Shown: positions 17,298-29,994, counted from the stretch's first letter. The stretch: DNA of 64,000 bases from Bradyrhizobium daqingense (GCF_021044685.1 NZ_CP088014.1:3272001-3336000), one strand, 5' to 3'. Notes: generated by a model from the letters alone, not told the origin. Program-made: numbers and translations.

Positions 17298-19316
17298 ATG
17301 AACATCTCGGTTCATGCCGAAGCCGACCTCTATGCCGTCAGCCACAACGATCTCGCCAATGCCGTCCGCTTCCTTGCGGTCGACGCGATCGAGACCTCGC
17401 AGTCGGGCCATCCCGGCCTGCCCATGGGCATGGCCGACGTCGCGACCGTGCTGTTCTCGCGCTTCCTCAAATTCGACTCGGCGCATCCGAACTGGCCCGA
17501 CCGCGACCGCTTCGTGTTGTCCGCAGGTCATGGCTCGATGCTGCTCTATGCGTTGTTGCATCTGACCGGCGGCGACGTCAGCCTCGACGACATCAAGGCG
17601 TTCCGGCAGTGGGGCTCGAAGACGCCGGGCCATCCCGAATATGGCCATACGCCCGGCGTCGAGACCACGACAGGTCCGCTGGGGCAGGGGATTGCCACGG
17701 CCGTCGGCATGGCGCTCGCCGAGCGCATGGCCAATGCGCGGCATGGCGACGGCCTCGTCGATCACTTCACCTATGTGATCGCCGGCGACGGCTGCCTGAT
17801 GGAAGGCATCAGCCAGGAAGCGATCTCGCTTGCCGGTCATCTCCAGCTCGGCCGGTTGATCGTGCTGTTCGACGACAACGGCATCTCCATCGATGGGCCG
17901 ACCTCGCTGGCGACGTCGGATGACCAGCTCGCGCGCTTCGCCGCCTCCGGCTGGTCGGTGCGCCGTGTCGACGGCCACGATCCCGAAGCCGTCGCGCAGG
18001 CGATCGCGGAGGAGCGCGAGACCGCCAAGCCGTCATTGATCGCCTGCCGCACCATCATCGGCTACGGCGCGCCGGACCGGCAGGGCACCGAGAAGGCGCA
18101 TGGCGCACCGCTCGGCACCGAGCAGACCGCGGCGGCGCGCCGGACGCTGGGTTGGGATTATCAGCCCTTCGTGGTGCCTGTCACGATCCAGAAGGCGTGG
18201 CGGATGATCGGACAGCGCGGGCAGGTCGATCGACTCGCCTGGCTCGATCGCTACGAAAGCGCGACGCCGGAGCAGCGCGATCTGTTCGTCGAGGGCAGGG
18301 CCGTCGCCTTGCCGGGCGGCTATGCGCTGGCTGTGGCGAAGCTGCGCGAGCGCTTCGCCAGCGAACGTCCGAAGATCGCAACGCGCCAGGCCTCACAGCA
18401 GGTGCTCGACGGCATCGCCGGGACCATCCCGGGCCTGGTCGGTGGCTCGGCCGACCTGACCCATTCGAACCTCACGCACGTCAAGGCGCAGGCTCCGGTC
18501 AAGAGCGGCGCGTTCGCCGGCGATTACATCCATTACGGCATTCGAGAGCATGGCATGGCCGCCGCGATGAATGGCCTTGCGCTGCATGGCGGCTTCATCC
18601 CCTATGGCGGCACATTCCTCGCGTTCTCGGATTACAGCCGGCCCGCCATCCGCCTTGCGGCGCTGATGCGGCTGCGCGCCATCCACGTCATGACCCATGA
18701 TTCCATCGGTCTCGGCGAGGATGGCCCCACGCACCAGCCGGTCGAGCATCTCGCCGCGCTGCGGGTGATTCCCAATCTGCTCGTGTTCCGGCCCGCTGAC
18801 GCCGTGGAGACGCTGGAGGCCTGGGACTGCGCACTCAGCTCCGAGAGCCGCCCGTCCGTGCTCTGCCTGTCGCGCCAGGCGCTTCCGACCTTCCGCAGCG
18901 ATGCGCGCGGCAGAAACCGGGTCGCCCGTGGTGCCTATCTCATCGTCTCACCGGATGGAGGACGCGACGTGACGCTGATCGCAACGGGCTCGGAAGTGTC
19001 GATCGCGTTGGAAGCCGCTCGCCTGCTCGCGACCGAGCATATCCGTGCGGCAGTGGTGTCCGCGCCTTGCTTTGCTCTGTTCGAGGAGCAGCCGGAGGAT
19101 TACCGCGCCACGGTGCTCGGCACGGCGCCGCGTGTCGGGATCGAGGCGGCCGTGCAGGGTGATTGGGCACGTTGGATCGGTGCCGACGGTGAGTTCGTCG
19201 GCATGCGCGGCTTCGGTGCCTCGGCGCCGGCGCCCGTGCTGTACCGTGAATTCGGCATCACGCCGCAAAGCGTTGCGGAAGCGGCCCGCCGGGCGGTCGC
19301 CCACAAGGGACAATAA
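17298..19316 (+). CDS. cbbT: Transketolase
   Basis: 672 residues, full length. Preceded by gggagg 7 nt upstream of the ATG. The N-terminal thiamine-diphosphate domain contains [28 protein letters not shown] and the TPP motif [13 protein letters not shown] with FDDN. The Pyr domain contains [23 protein letters not shown] and [15 protein letters not shown]. It transfers two-carbon units between sugar phosphates in RuBP regeneration. It lies between cbbP and cbbA with 28 and 22 bp gaps, so it serves the Calvin cycle. A housekeeping paralog elsewhere is likely. Confidence 0.97.
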   Translation: MNISVHAEADLYAVSHNDLANAVRFLAVDAIETSQSGHPGLPMGMADVATVLFSRFLKFDSAHPNWPDRDRFVLSAGHGSMLLYALLHLTGGDVSLDDIKAFRQWGSKTPGHPEYGHTPGVETTTGPLGQGIATAVGMALAERMANARHGDGLVDHFTYVIAGDGCLMEGISQEAISLAGHLQLGRLIVLFDDNGISIDGPTSLATSDDQLARFAASGWSVRRVDGHDPEAVAQAIAEERETAKPSLIACRTIIGYGAPDRQGTEKAHGAPLGTEQTAAARRTLGWDYQPFVVPVTIQKAWRMIGQRGQVDRLAWLDRYESATPEQRDLFVEGRAVALPGGYALAVAKLRERFASERPKIATRQASQQVLDGIAGTIPGLVGGSADLTHSNLTHVKAQAPVKSGAFAGDYIHYGIREHGMAAAMNGLALHGGFIPYGGTFLAFSDYSRPAIRLAALMRLRAIHVMTHDSIGLGEDGPTHQPVEHLAALRVIPNLLVFRPADAVETLEAWDCALSSESRPSVLCLSRQALPTFRSDARGRNRVARGAYLIVSPDGGRDVTLIATGSEVSIALEAARLLATEHIRAAVVSAPCFALFEEQPEDYRATVLGTAPRVGIEAAVQGDWARWIGADGEFVGMRGFGASAPAPVLYREFGITPQSVAEAARRAVAHKGQ

Positions 19317-19338
19317 GGGACAACAAGGAGGATCAATC

Positions 19339-21923
<2,585 letters not shown>

Positions 21924-21935
21924 GGAGCTTTGACC

Positions 21936-22343
21936 ATGAAACTGACCCAGGGCTGCTTTTCGTTCCTGCCCGACCTGACCGACGACCAGATCACCAAGCA
22001 GGTGCAATACTGCCTCGCCAATGGCTGGGCGGTGAACATCGAGTTCACCGACGATCCGCATCCCCGTAACACTTATTGGGAAATGTGGGGCTTGCCGATG
22101 TTCGATCTCCAGGATGCCGCCGGCGTGATGATGGAGCTCGCCGAATGCCGCAGAGTGTACGGCGACCGCTACATCCGCATCAGCGGCTTCGATTCCAGCC
22201 ATGGCTGGGAGTCCGTGCGCATCTCCTTCCTCGTCAACCGGCCGCCTCAGGAGGCTGAGTTCGAGCTGGTGCGGCAGGAGGTGGGCGGCCGCGCGATCCG
22301 TTACACCACCGTGCGCAAGCCGGTCGCGTACGCCTCAACCTGA
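21936..22343 (+). CDS. cbbS: RuBisCO small subunit, red type
   Basis: 135 residues from ATG 21936, with gaggag 9 nt upstream. An in-frame TTG at 21930 is less likely. [36 protein letters not shown] and the long C-terminal part ([20 protein letters not shown]) match red-type CbbS, whose extended C-terminus forms the central channel hairpin of the holoenzyme. Twelve bp after cbbL. A hairpin follows the gene before cbbX. Confidence 0.97.
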   Translation: MKLTQGCFSFLPDLTDDQITKQVQYCLANGWAVNIEFTDDPHPRNTYWEMWGLPMFDLQDAAGVMMELAECRRVYGDRYIRISGFDSSHGWESVRISFLVNRPPQEAEFELVRQEVGGRAIRYTTVRKPVAYAST

Positions 22344-22396
22344 ACCGTTCTCCTCCGCGCGGAGCGCTCCCTGCTCCGTATCCTTGGCGGACCACT

Positions 22397-22421
22397 GCTT
22401 CGCCGCTCCCCGCGGCGAAGC
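22397..22421 (+). terminator. Hairpin between cbbS and cbbX (partial terminator or processing stem)
   Basis: gcttcgccgc (22397-22406) pairs perfectly with gcggcgaagc (22412-22421) around a 5-nt loop, followed by ccttttctt. It lies 20 bp before the cbbX ATG. It could reduce read-through so that the activase is made in smaller amounts than LS, or protect the cbbLS mRNA 3' end. Confidence 0.6.
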
Positions 22422-22440
22422 CCTTTTCTTCGAGGTGCCG

Positions 22441-23370
22441 ATGCTCGATGTTCCCCACTCGACGACCGAACATGGCGAGACCAATTTCGATCTCCGCAAG
22501 GAGGCCGAGGCGGCCGGGATCACCGCCACGCTGCAACAACTCGAGCAGGAGCTGATCGGACTGAAGCCGGTCAAGACCCGCGTGCGCCAGATCGCCTCGC
22601 TGCTGTTGATCGAACGCATCCGGCAGCGCGCGGGCCTCGCCTCCGCGCCGCCGACGCTGCACATGTCGTTCACCGGCAATCCCGGCACCGGGAAGACCAC
22701 CGTGGCGCTGCGTATGGCCAAGATCCTGCACGGCCTCGGCTTCGTGCGGCGCGGGCAGGTGATCTCGGTGACGCGCGACGACTTGGTCGGTCAATATATC
22801 GGCCACACCGCACCGAAGACCAAGGAGATATTGAAGAAGGCGATGGGCGGGGTGCTGTTCATCGATGAGGCCTATTATCTCCATCGCCCCGACAACGAGC
22901 GTGACTATGGTCAGGAGGCGATCGAGATCCTGCTCCAGGTGATGGAGAACCAGCGCGAGGATCTGGTCGTGATCCTCGCCGGCTATGGCGAGCGTATGAC
23001 GAGCTTCTTCGCCTCCAATCCCGGCTTCCGTTCGCGCATCGCGCACCACATCGAATTCCCGGACTATGCCGAAGCCGAGCTGCTCGTCATCGCCGAGCTG
23101 ATGCTGAAGGAGCGGGGCTATCGCTTCTCGGCGGCAGCGCGCGAGGCGTTCGAGAAGTACATCGCGCTGCGGCGGACCCAGCCATTCTTCTCCAACGCGC
23201 GCTCGATCCGTAACGCGGTCGACCGCATCCGCCTGCGGCAGGCCGATCGTCTGGTGTCCGATCTCGACCGCATGCTCGACATCGCCGACCTCGAGACCAT
23301 CGATCCCATGGATGTCCTGGCAAGCCGTGTCTTCAGCGGCGGTGCCGACGCGCGGAGTGCAAAGCCATGA
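22441..23370 (+). CDS. cbbX: Red-type RuBisCO activase CbbX (AAA+)
   Basis: 309 residues from ATG 22441. Walker A GNPGTGKT at 79-86, Walker [11 protein letters not shown] near 138-147, the pore-loop-like [16 protein letters not shown], sensor regions around ILAGYGERM and the arginine-finger block NPGFRSRI. CbbX remodels inhibited red-type RuBisCO by pulling on the CbbL C-terminus, and is activated by RuBP. The ATG follows a 97-bp gap with a hairpin. The stop overlaps the cbbE start by 4 nt. Confidence 0.96.
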   Translation: MLDVPHSTTEHGETNFDLRKEAEAAGITATLQQLEQELIGLKPVKTRVRQIASLLLIERIRQRAGLASAPPTLHMSFTGNPGTGKTTVALRMAKILHGLGFVRRGQVISVTRDDLVGQYIGHTAPKTKEILKKAMGGVLFIDEAYYLHRPDNERDYGQEAIEILLQVMENQREDLVVILAGYGERMTSFFASNPGFRSRIAHHIEFPDYAEAELLVIAELMLKERGYRFSAAAREAFEKYIALRRTQPFFSNARSIRNAVDRIRLRQADRLVSDLDRMLDIADLETIDPMDVLASRVFSGGADARSAKP

Positions 23371-24104
23371 CGAAAGAGATCCTCATCGCGCCCTCGATCC
23401 TGGCCGCGGATTTTGCGCGCCTTGGCGAAGAAGTCGCGGCGATCGATGCGGCCGGGGCTGACTGGATCCATTGCGACGTCATGGACGGGCACTTCGTGCC
23501 GAACATCAGCTTCGGTGCCGATGTCATCAAGGCGATCCGTCCGCGGACGAAGAACATATTCGACGTGCATCTGATGATCGCGCCGGCCGATCCCTATCTC
23601 GAAGCCTTCGCGAAGGCCGGGGCCGATGTCATCACCGTGCATGCCGAAGCCGGTGCGCATCTCGATCGCTCGCTCCAGGCGATCCGCATGCTCGGCAAGA
23701 AGGCCGGCGTGAGCCTGTGCCCTGCGACGCCGGAGAGCGCGATCGAACATGTGCTCGATCGTCTCGATCTCGTGCTGGTGATGACGGTCAATCCAGGCTT
23801 CGGCGGCCAGTCCTTCCTCGGGTCCCAGCTGGAGAAGATCGCGCGCATCAAAAGCATGATCGGCGCCCGGCCGATCCGGCTCGAAGTCGATGGCGGTGTT
23901 ACACGCGACAATGCCGCTGCCGTGGCCGCAGCGGGCGCCGACACGCTCGTGGCGGGCTCCGCGGTATTTCGCGGCAACAGCGCTGCCGAATATGCGGCCA
24001 ATATCGCGGCCATTCGCACCGCCGCCGAGGCCGGCCGGGTTCCGAAGTTGCAGGACAGTTGTACACATCGGATGCGCCTCAGCGATGGAGGCCGTATCCG
24101 TTAG
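23367..24104 (+). CDS. cbbE: Ribulose-phosphate 3-epimerase
   Basis: 245 residues. (beta/alpha)8 barrel motifs: [63 protein letters not shown] and [12 protein letters not shown], with the catalytic aspartates and metal histidines intact. It interconverts xylulose-5-P and ribulose-5-P. The ATGA overlap with cbbX indicates translational coupling. The C-terminal tail after GRVPKLQ ([16 protein letters not shown]) is about 15 residues longer than most homologs and looks non-functional. Last gene of the cbb operon. Confidence 0.95.
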   Translation: MTKEILIAPSILAADFARLGEEVAAIDAAGADWIHCDVMDGHFVPNISFGADVIKAIRPRTKNIFDVHLMIAPADPYLEAFAKAGADVITVHAEAGAHLDRSLQAIRMLGKKAGVSLCPATPESAIEHVLDRLDLVLVMTVNPGFGGQSFLGSQLEKIARIKSMIGARPIRLEVDGGVTRDNAAAVAAAGADTLVAGSAVFRGNSAAEYAANIAAIRTAAEAGRVPKLQDSCTHRMRLSDGGRIR

Positions 24105-24366
24105 ACTACGGGAGGCGCAAGCGTCGATGGATCGACGTGCCGGTTGTCCTAAGGCGTGGCACTTTCTCCGGGGGGCTACGGGAGTTAGCGCGGAAAAATT
24201 AACAACTCTTCAGGCCTGAGTAACCAACGGGTTGGGCACGAAGTTTCGGTTAACCCCTGCGCAAGGCCGTGCGTCGCAGTCTGGGTCCAGGAACGCGAGA
24301 GAGCGTGGGGATGCGGATCCAGTACATTGGCAGGCATGAAGCCTGCACGCGGCACGAGACGATGCT

Positions 24367-26223
24367 ATGAGCATGCATCGCTTGTTTGCCGAGCAGCTCC
24401 GCTGCGCTACCGACGCGGCTGGACAGGTCGACGTCGTGAGGCTGGGTGAGCTCGTCAGCGCTGCCTATGAGGCGAGCGATCGCGACCGCCAGCGGATGAT
24501 CGAGGCACGCGCACACACGCAGGGTGTGGTCGAGCGAGATCTGCTGCGGACTCAGGAATTCCTCGATACCATCGTCGAAAACGTTCCGATCGCCGTCTTC
24601 GCGAAATGCGCGAAGAGTTCGCGCTACATCCTGCTCAACCGCGCCGGGGAAGACTATTACGGCATGCCGCGCGAACAGATGCTGGGCCGAACACCCGAGG
24701 AGATTTTCCCAGCCGAAGTCGCCCGCGTGGTCAACGAGCAGGATCGACGCGTGGTGGCCAGCGGCCTGCCGTTGTTCCTGGAGGAGCATCTGCTCGAAGT
24801 GGGCGTCAAAGGCCGTGGCTGTGTCGTCAATTCACGCAAGATGCTGATCAAGGATTCCGACGGGGAGCCGCAATATCTGGTCGGCGTCATCGAGGACGTC
24901 ACCGAACGGATCGCGAGCCAGGCGCGGATCAGCCATCTCGCGCATCATGACGTGCTGACCGACCTGCCGAACCGCAGCGCCTTCAACGCCGCGCTGGAGG
25001 AACGATTGGAGCGGGCGCAGGAGGCATCGACCAGCTTTGCCGTGCTCAGCCTCGACCTCGACCGCTTCAAGGAGGTCAATGACGTATTCGGCCACCCCGT
25101 CGGCGACATGCTGATGCGGGCGGCGGGCGATCGCCTTGCCGCCGAAGCCGACGGCGCTTTCGTCGCGCGCATCGGCGGTGACGAATTCATGATCCTGATG
25201 CCCGATAATGTCAGCCGCGAGAACGTGCTGGCCCTTGCCGAACGACTGGTCGAGACCATCGGCAACGAGCTCGAGGTCGACGACTATCTCTCCCATGTCG
25301 GCCTCAGCGTCGGCATCGCGTCCTATCCGGATGACGGCGTCAATGCCGCCACGCTGCTTGCCAACGCCGACTCCGCGCTCTATCGCGCCAAGCGCGAGGG
25401 CAGGGGCAGGGTCCGGTTCTTCGAATCCGAGATGGACCAGGAGCTGCGCGACCGCCGGCTGTTGCTGCACGATCTGCGGCGGGCGCTGGAGCAGAACGAG
25501 CTCCTCGTCTACTTCCAGCCGCAGGCGCGGATCGAGGGCGAGGTCATCGGCTTCGAGGCGCTGCTGCGCTGGAATCACCCCACGCGCGGCTTCGTGTTGC
25601 CCGATCAGTTCATTCCGCTGGCCGAGGAGAACGGGTTGATCATCCAGATCGGCGAGTGGATCCTGCGCGAAGCGTGCCGCGAGGCGGCGTCATGGCAAAG
25701 ACCGTTGCAGGTCGCGGTAAATCTCTCTCCGGTCCAATTCCAGGCCGGCGATCTCGAAGGGTCGATCCAACGGATCCTACTGGAAACGGGGCTCGCGCCG
25801 ACGCGGCTCGAGGTCGAGATCACCGAGGGCGTGCTGATCGGTGATTTCAACGGCGCACTTGATCTGCTGCGACGGCTCAAGGCGCTGGGCATCCGCATCG
25901 CGATGGACGATTTCGGCACCGGCTATTCTTCGCTGTCCTATCTCCAGTCGTTCCCGTTCGACAAGATCAAGATCGATCGCAGCTTCATCTCCAATCTCGA
26001 AGCGACGCCGCAATCGGGCGAGATCGTTCGTGCAGTCCTGAGCCTCGCGCGCGCCTTGAGTATCCCCGTCATTGCCGAAGGTGTGGAGACGGAGGCGCAG
26101 CGTGCCTTCCTGACGCGCGAGGCCTGCGAGGAAATGCAGGGCCATCTGGTCGGCCGGCCGGATCTGATCGAGCGCTATCTCGACCTCGTCGGCGTGACCG
26201 TCGAGCGCGGCCTCTCCGTCTAG
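24367..26223 (+). CDS. PAS-GGDEF-EAL cyclic-di-GMP protein
   Basis: 618 residues, no signal peptide or membrane helix, so a cytoplasmic sensor. PAS domain about 62-182 (LDTIVENVPIAVFAK to GVIEDVTERI). GGDEF domain about 190-350 with intact GGDEF at 270-274. EAL domain about 370-605 with intact EAL at 397-399, LEVEITEGVL, DDFGTGYSSLSYL and AEGVETEAQ. Both diguanylate cyclase and phosphodiesterase activities are therefore possible. The usual end motif Q-G-Y-x-F-G-x-P reads MQGHLVGRP here. The only SD is weak, and a small hairpin (gcaggc/gcctgc, 24330-24346) sits just upstream. No evident link to the cbb operon. Confidence 0.93.
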   Translation: MSMHRLFAEQLRCATDAAGQVDVVRLGELVSAAYEASDRDRQRMIEARAHTQGVVERDLLRTQEFLDTIVENVPIAVFAKCAKSSRYILLNRAGEDYYGMPREQMLGRTPEEIFPAEVARVVNEQDRRVVASGLPLFLEEHLLEVGVKGRGCVVNSRKMLIKDSDGEPQYLVGVIEDVTERIASQARISHLAHHDVLTDLPNRSAFNAALEERLERAQEASTSFAVLSLDLDRFKEVNDVFGHPVGDMLMRAAGDRLAAEADGAFVARIGGDEFMILMPDNVSRENVLALAERLVETIGNELEVDDYLSHVGLSVGIASYPDDGVNAATLLANADSALYRAKREGRGRVRFFESEMDQELRDRRLLLHDLRRALEQNELLVYFQPQARIEGEVIGFEALLRWNHPTRGFVLPDQFIPLAEENGLIIQIGEWILREACREAASWQRPLQVAVNLSPVQFQAGDLEGSIQRILLETGLAPTRLEVEITEGVLIGDFNGALDLLRRLKALGIRIAMDDFGTGYSSLSYLQSFPFDKIKIDRSFISNLEATPQSGEIVRAVLSLARALSIPVIAEGVETEAQRAFLTREACEEMQGHLVGRPDLIERYLDLVGVTVERGLSV

Positions 26224-26406
26224 GTTGGGCAGGCAGCGGCGGGAATTCGGAAGGGAGAGAGCCGCCGACTGGAACTTTGGCTTGTCCCGGCACTTCCTGG
26301 AATCGACGGAGTTCGGGCGTGCGGCGCGCAGCAAAACTTTTGCATGGCCGCCATCGGCCTGACGCAAATCTGAGCAATAAGCCCCGTGAATGCGAGGGAG
26401 GGTCTC

Positions 26407-26619
26407 ATGGAGAACGTACGTCGCTACCGCGCACTGGCGTCCCTCTGTCGTCAGCAGGCGGCCTATCGCCCGCTCCAGAACTGGGAGCTCCTCGGCCAGG
26501 CCGAACATTTCGAATATCTTGCGGAAGTCGAGCTCAAGGCGCATTTCGACGCGTGCAATGCACAAGGCGACGAGAGCGCCGCTGACGCCGAGGCATGGGA
26601 AAGGCCGGCTGCGGCGTAA
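26407..26619 (+). CDS. Small paralogous protein (ENVRRYR family), copy 2
   Basis: 70 residues from ATG 26407, with gagggaggg 5 nt upstream; an in-frame GTG at 26386 is possible but has no SD. ENVRRYRALASLCRQQAAYR, then NWELLGQAEHFEYLAEVELK closely parallels the product of 11304-11513. Predicted two helices, cytoplasmic. The C-terminus is acidic and Ala-rich. No known function. Two copies in one window suggest a larger family in this genome. Confidence 0.75.
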   Translation: MENVRRYRALASLCRQQAAYRPLQNWELLGQAEHFEYLAEVELKAHFDACNAQGDESAADAEAWERPAAA

Positions 26620-26889
26620 CGAGCGTCGTAACGGCTCCGCTCAATGGCATCACGATCTCTGGTAGCGCGCCTGGAACGGACGTCGCGGGCTGGCGCACGG
26701 GCAGTGAGACGACTGCCTTCACTGCATCAAGGATTCGCGTCGAGCCGCGTCATGTGCCGCGGCAGTTTTCGTCGCCGCGCCCCGGCCTTCAATTCTTTGC
26801 CAAGATTTAATCGCGGGGACGGGACGCCGTAAGGTGCCAACGCCCATGTTGCGTGCAAGGCGACACCTGCTCAACATGGACATTCTGAC

Positions 26890-28431
26890 ATGAACGATCG
26901 CGTCAATTCCGACATTCCCACGACCCGCAAGATCTTGAGGCCGCGCCGGCTGGCGTTGCTTGGCACCGTGGCCGCGCTAGGCGTGGCCGTGCTCGCGGCC
27001 ACGCCCGGGACCTCGCCATTCGGCGTGACCTCCTTCGTCGCGCCGGCCCACGCCGCCGAGACGGCTGGGACGCCGCCGGGCTTCGGCGATCTCGTGGCCA
27101 GGGTCAAACCCGCCGTCATCTCGGTGCGGGTCAGGATCGACCAGGACAACGACAAGAGCGCGATGCTGCAACAGAACCGGATGGATTCGGACGAGGACTC
27201 GCCGTCCGACCAGTTCTCCCGCCAGTTCGGCTTCCGCTTTCCGGGCGGCATGAATGGCATGCCGCGCCAGCGCCACCAAATGATCACGGGTGAAGGCTCG
27301 GGCTTCTTCATCTCTGCCGATGGCTATGCCGTCACCAACAACCACGTGGTCGATCACGCCGAATCCGTGCAGGTGACCATGGACGACGGCACGACCTACA
27401 AGGCGAAGGTCGTCGGCACCGATCCCAAGACCGATCTCGCGCTGATCAAGGTCGACGGCAAGAAGGATTTTCCGTTCGTCAAATTCTCCGACCAGAAGCC
27501 GCGGATCGGCGATTGGGTCGTTGCTGTCGGCAATCCCTTCGGCCTCGGCGGCACCGTGACTGCGGGTATCGTCTCGGCCAGCGGGCGCGACATCGGCAAT
27601 GGTCCTTATGACGATTTCATCCAGATCGACGCGCCCATCAACAAGGGCAATTCCGGCGGTCCGGCCTTCGACATGAACGGCAACGTGATCGGTGTGAATA
27701 CCGCGATCTTCTCGCCCTCCGGCGGTTCGGTCGGCATCGGCTTCGACATTCCGGCTTCGACCGCGAAACTCGTGGTGGCGCAGCTGAAGGACAAGGGCGC
27801 GGTCACCCGCGGCTGGCTCGGCGTGCAGGTGCAGCCCGTGACGTCCGAGATCGCCGACAGCCTCGGCCTGAAGGAGGCGCGCGGCGCGATCGTCGACAAT
27901 CCGCAAGCCGACAGTCCGGCGGCGAAGGCGGGTATCGAGGCGGGCGACGTCATCACCGCGGTCAACGGCACCGCGATCAAGGATTCCCGCGATCTCGCCC
28001 GCACCATCGCCACGTTGGCGCCGGGCAGTTCGGTCAAGCTCGATGTCTACCACAAGGGCGAGAGCAAGACGGTGACGCTGGCGCTTGGCGAGCTGTCGAA
28101 CGAAAAGCAGGCTCAGGGCAAGGCCAATGACGGGAAAGTGCAGCCGGACACCGGCACCCCGCGTCTCGGGCTTGGTCTGGCGCCCGCCGGCGAGGTTCAG
28201 GGCGCCGGCCAGAAGGGCGTCGTCGTCACCGAGGTCGATCCGGAAGGGCCGGCGGCGCAGCGCGGCATCCAGACAGGCGACGTCATCCTCAATGTCGGCG
28301 GCAAGGCCGTCAGCAATGTCGGCGAGGTTCGCTCGGAGCTGGCTCAGGCCAAATCGTCCGGCAAGCGCAGCGTGCTGTTGCAGGTCAAGAGCGCGGAGGC
28401 GACGCGATTCGTCGCGGTCCCACTCGCATAA
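26890..28431 (+). CDS. DegP/HtrA-type periplasmic serine protease (Do family)
   Basis: 513 residues. The N-terminus carries a basic stretch (RKILRPRRLA), a hydrophobic core about residues 21-37 and an AHA-AE type cleavage site near 54-56, so export is likely. Trypsin-like domain: His152 in NNHVVDH, Asp182 in KTDLALIK, Ser255 in GNSGGPAF, all intact. Two PDZ domains follow (about 300-385 and 415-505), with linker LGLGLAPAGEV. It degrades or chaperones misfolded envelope proteins under stress. A GC-rich hairpin follows the stop. Confidence 0.95.
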   Translation: MNDRVNSDIPTTRKILRPRRLALLGTVAALGVAVLAATPGTSPFGVTSFVAPAHAAETAGTPPGFGDLVARVKPAVISVRVRIDQDNDKSAMLQQNRMDSDEDSPSDQFSRQFGFRFPGGMNGMPRQRHQMITGEGSGFFISADGYAVTNNHVVDHAESVQVTMDDGTTYKAKVVGTDPKTDLALIKVDGKKDFPFVKFSDQKPRIGDWVVAVGNPFGLGGTVTAGIVSASGRDIGNGPYDDFIQIDAPINKGNSGGPAFDMNGNVIGVNTAIFSPSGGSVGIGFDIPASTAKLVVAQLKDKGAVTRGWLGVQVQPVTSEIADSLGLKEARGAIVDNPQADSPAAKAGIEAGDVITAVNGTAIKDSRDLARTIATLAPGSSVKLDVYHKGESKTVTLALGELSNEKQAQGKANDGKVQPDTGTPRLGLGLAPAGEVQGAGQKGVVVTEVDPEGPAAQRGIQTGDVILNVGGKAVSNVGEVRSELAQAKSSGKRSVLLQVKSAEATRFVAVPLA

Positions 28432-28457
28432 GATGCACCTCATCAGCGAAGCTCCAA

Positions 28458-28481
28458 AAAGGCGGCCCTCGGGCCGCCTTT
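28458..28481 (+). terminator. Terminator-like hairpin after degP
   Basis: aaaggcggccc (28458-28468) pairs with gggccgccttt (28471-28481). The T-run is short but the stem is strong, and it sits 27 bp after the protease stop. Confidence 0.7.
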
Positions 28482-28702
28482 CCAATGTGCTGTCGAGATC
28501 GCGGCGCCGATAACAATCTCGTTAACGGCAGTGAAGATGACCCGCTTCGTCCGAAAAAGCCGTGTTCGTCGATCACAGTTCCGAACAGCACCCGCGTGCC
28601 CTGCGGCAATGGCGCCGCGCGGTCGGGTTGCAAGCGTGGAACTTCGAGCCGCCCCGTCGCTTTGTGGGACTGGCCGGTGGTTCGCATTTGATCGGTGCCG
28701 AC

Positions 28703-29065
28703 ATGGATCGATTGAAGCTCTCGCTGATGACGGCACTATTTGTGGCGTCTTTCGTGCTGCCGACTGCAAGCGCCCTCGGGCGCGATGACGGCCGCTATGC
28801 CAACTCGCCCCTGAAGCCCTGGTTCGACAGCCTCCGCAGCCATCTCGGTCCGTGCTGCTCGGATGCGGACGGCTTTGCCGTCGCCGACCCCGACTGGGAA
28901 TCGCACGACGGACATTACCGCGTCAGGCTGGATGGGCAGTGGATCGACGTGCCGGACGAAGCCGTCATCACCGAGCCGAACCGCGCCGGCCGCACCATGG
29001 TGTGGCCGGTGAAGACTGCGTTCGGGATTTCGATCCGCTGCTTCATGCCCGGCAGCATGATCTGA
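28703..29065 (+). CDS. Secreted hypothetical protein
   Basis: 120 residues from ATG 28703. A longer frame back to 28562 would put a non-signal sequence in front. Signal peptide: MDRLKLSLMTALFVASF then a PTASALG cleavage region. The mature part has CCSDADGFAVADPDWESHDG, WIDVPDEAVI and a final CFMPGSMI, with three cysteines that could form disulfides. I recognise the pattern as a conserved rhizobial hypothetical but cannot name a domain. Converges with the histone-like gene 6 bp later. Confidence 0.7.
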   Translation: MDRLKLSLMTALFVASFVLPTASALGRDDGRYANSPLKPWFDSLRSHLGPCCSDADGFAVADPDWESHDGHYRVRLDGQWIDVPDEAVITEPNRAGRTMVWPVKTAFGISIRCFMPGSMI

Positions 29066-29071
29066 CCAAAG

Positions 29072-29374
29072 TCAGCGCGAGCGCTTGGCGGACTTCCGCT
29101 TCGACGTTTCCCTGGAAGATTTCTTGCTCTTGGAAGATTTCTTGGCGGTCTTCTTCTTGGACGTCGTGCGCTTGGATGCCTTCTTCGGGACCTTCTTGCC
29201 CTTCTTGCGGGCCTTCGACAGCCCGATCGCGATCGCCTGCTTGCGGCTCTTCACGCGTCCGCCGCGACCGCCACGCCCGCTCTTCGCGGTCCCCTTCTTG
29301 TAGCGCCGCATCTCGCTTTCGACATCGCTGCCGGAGCTGCGTGAGTAGCGGCGCTTCTTTGCCTTGCGTGCCAT
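29072..29374 (-). CDS. Lysine-rich histone-H1-like protein (DUF6496-like)
   Basis: 100 residues from ATG 29374. Extremely basic: MARKAKKRRYSRSSGSDVES, a middle conserved block GGRVKSRKQAIAIGLSKARK, then alternating KKTAKKSSKSKK repeats and a KRSAKRSR-like end. The C-terminus resembles eukaryotic histone H1 tails and bacterial Hc1-like DNA-compacting proteins; the middle block matches DUF6496 as I remember it. DNA or RNA binding is inferred from charge. Preceded by a GGAAC-N16-GGTT motif, suggesting stress induction. Confidence 0.75.
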   Translation of the reverse strand: MARKAKKRRYSRSSGSDVESEMRRYKKGTAKSGRGGRGGRVKSRKQAIAIGLSKARKKGKKVPKKASKRTTSKKKTAKKSSKSKKSSRETSKRKSAKRSR

Positions 29375-29399
29375 GCCTGTTCTCCCTTGGCCGGGGAAG

Positions 29400-29424
29400 A
29401 ACCGTTCCACACAGGCATGGTTCC
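29400..29424 (-). promoter_or_regulatory. EcfG-like promoter, GGAAC-N16-GGTT
   Basis: Reverse-strand GGAAC (29420-29424) and GGTT (29400-29403) are 16 nt apart, 26 bp before the histone-like gene start at 29374. Confidence 0.6.
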
Positions 29425-29461
29425 GAAGTCAGGCGAGCAACGGACCGGCTGGCCGGGCAGC

Positions 29462-29656
29462 CTAGAACGAATTCGCCAGCTCGATCTCGGCTTCCAGCAC
29501 CTGGATGCGCCGCGCAGCCTCGGCGGACGACAGATCGCGCGCATATTGTGCCGGCTGATACGCCTCTTCGCTGAGCCGCTTCAATCTCAGTCCCTGCGTC
29601 CGGGTCATCCGCTCGCTCAGAAAAACCCTGGCATCATATTTGGCCTGAACCTGCAT
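29462..29656 (-). CDS. Small DUF3072-like protein
   Basis: 64 residues. MTRTQGLRLKRLSEEAYQP followed by LSSAEAARRIQVLEAEI matches the DUF3072 pattern (M-T-x2-Q-x2-L-x2-L-x-E-E-A, then L-x2-x-E-A-x2-R-I-x2-L). Helical and soluble; no function is known for the family. SD ggaggagcg lies upstream of ATG 29656. It stands alone on the minus strand, with a divergent small gene starting 62 bp away. Confidence 0.7.
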   Translation of the reverse strand: MQVQAKYDARVFLSERMTRTQGLRLKRLSEEAYQPAQYARDLSSAEAARRIQVLEAEIELANSF

Positions 29657-29718
29657 GTCGCTCCTCCGTTCTGGAAATCGTGACTTGACTATATGTTCTT
29701 ATTTTGTTCTAACAAGCC

Positions 29719-29991
29719 ATGGACAATAGGATTAATGAAATTCGCCGTAAAATCAGCGCCTTGAGGCTGGAGATGGCCGACGTCGAGGCGTCCGTGCGCG
29801 ATCTCGTCAATCGCGATTGCGACTGCGCCGAACACGCCCTGGTTCAGATCGATCTGCGCCGCAAACTCAACCTGCTCATCGAGGAATGGAAGGCGGCCGG
29901 GGGCGGCGATGCTCTGCCTGATGTCCGCGGCCGGATGCGTCTTCGCGCCGTGACGAAGGACAAGCCGGCAAGCATATTGGTTCGCAGCTGA
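29719..29991 (+). CDS. Small coiled-coil hypothetical protein
   Basis: 90 residues. The N-terminal half is helical with heptad-like spacing (INEIRRKISALRLEMADVEA), then a DCDCAEHAL motif with two cysteines, and a second helix RRKLNLLIEEWKAAGGG. Soluble. No family recognised. It precedes another small helical gene by 3 bp, so the two form an operon. AT-rich DNA upstream (29686-29718) could hold the promoter. Confidence 0.6.
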   Translation: MDNRINEIRRKISALRLEMADVEASVRDLVNRDCDCAEHALVQIDLRRKLNLLIEEWKAAGGGDALPDVRGRMRLRAVTKDKPASILVRS

Positions 29992-29994
29992 GAC

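Noticed and set aside
15200..17305. 701-codon open frame antisense to cbbF and cbbP
   Set aside because: It is a shadow frame of high-GC coding DNA. The protein is Arg/Asp/Gly-rich without domains, and the opposite strand encodes well-known enzymes.
28644..28680. EcfG-like promoter before the secreted protein at 28703
   Set aside because: GGAAC is followed at 16-17 nt by GCTT or CTTT rather than CGTT or GGTT.
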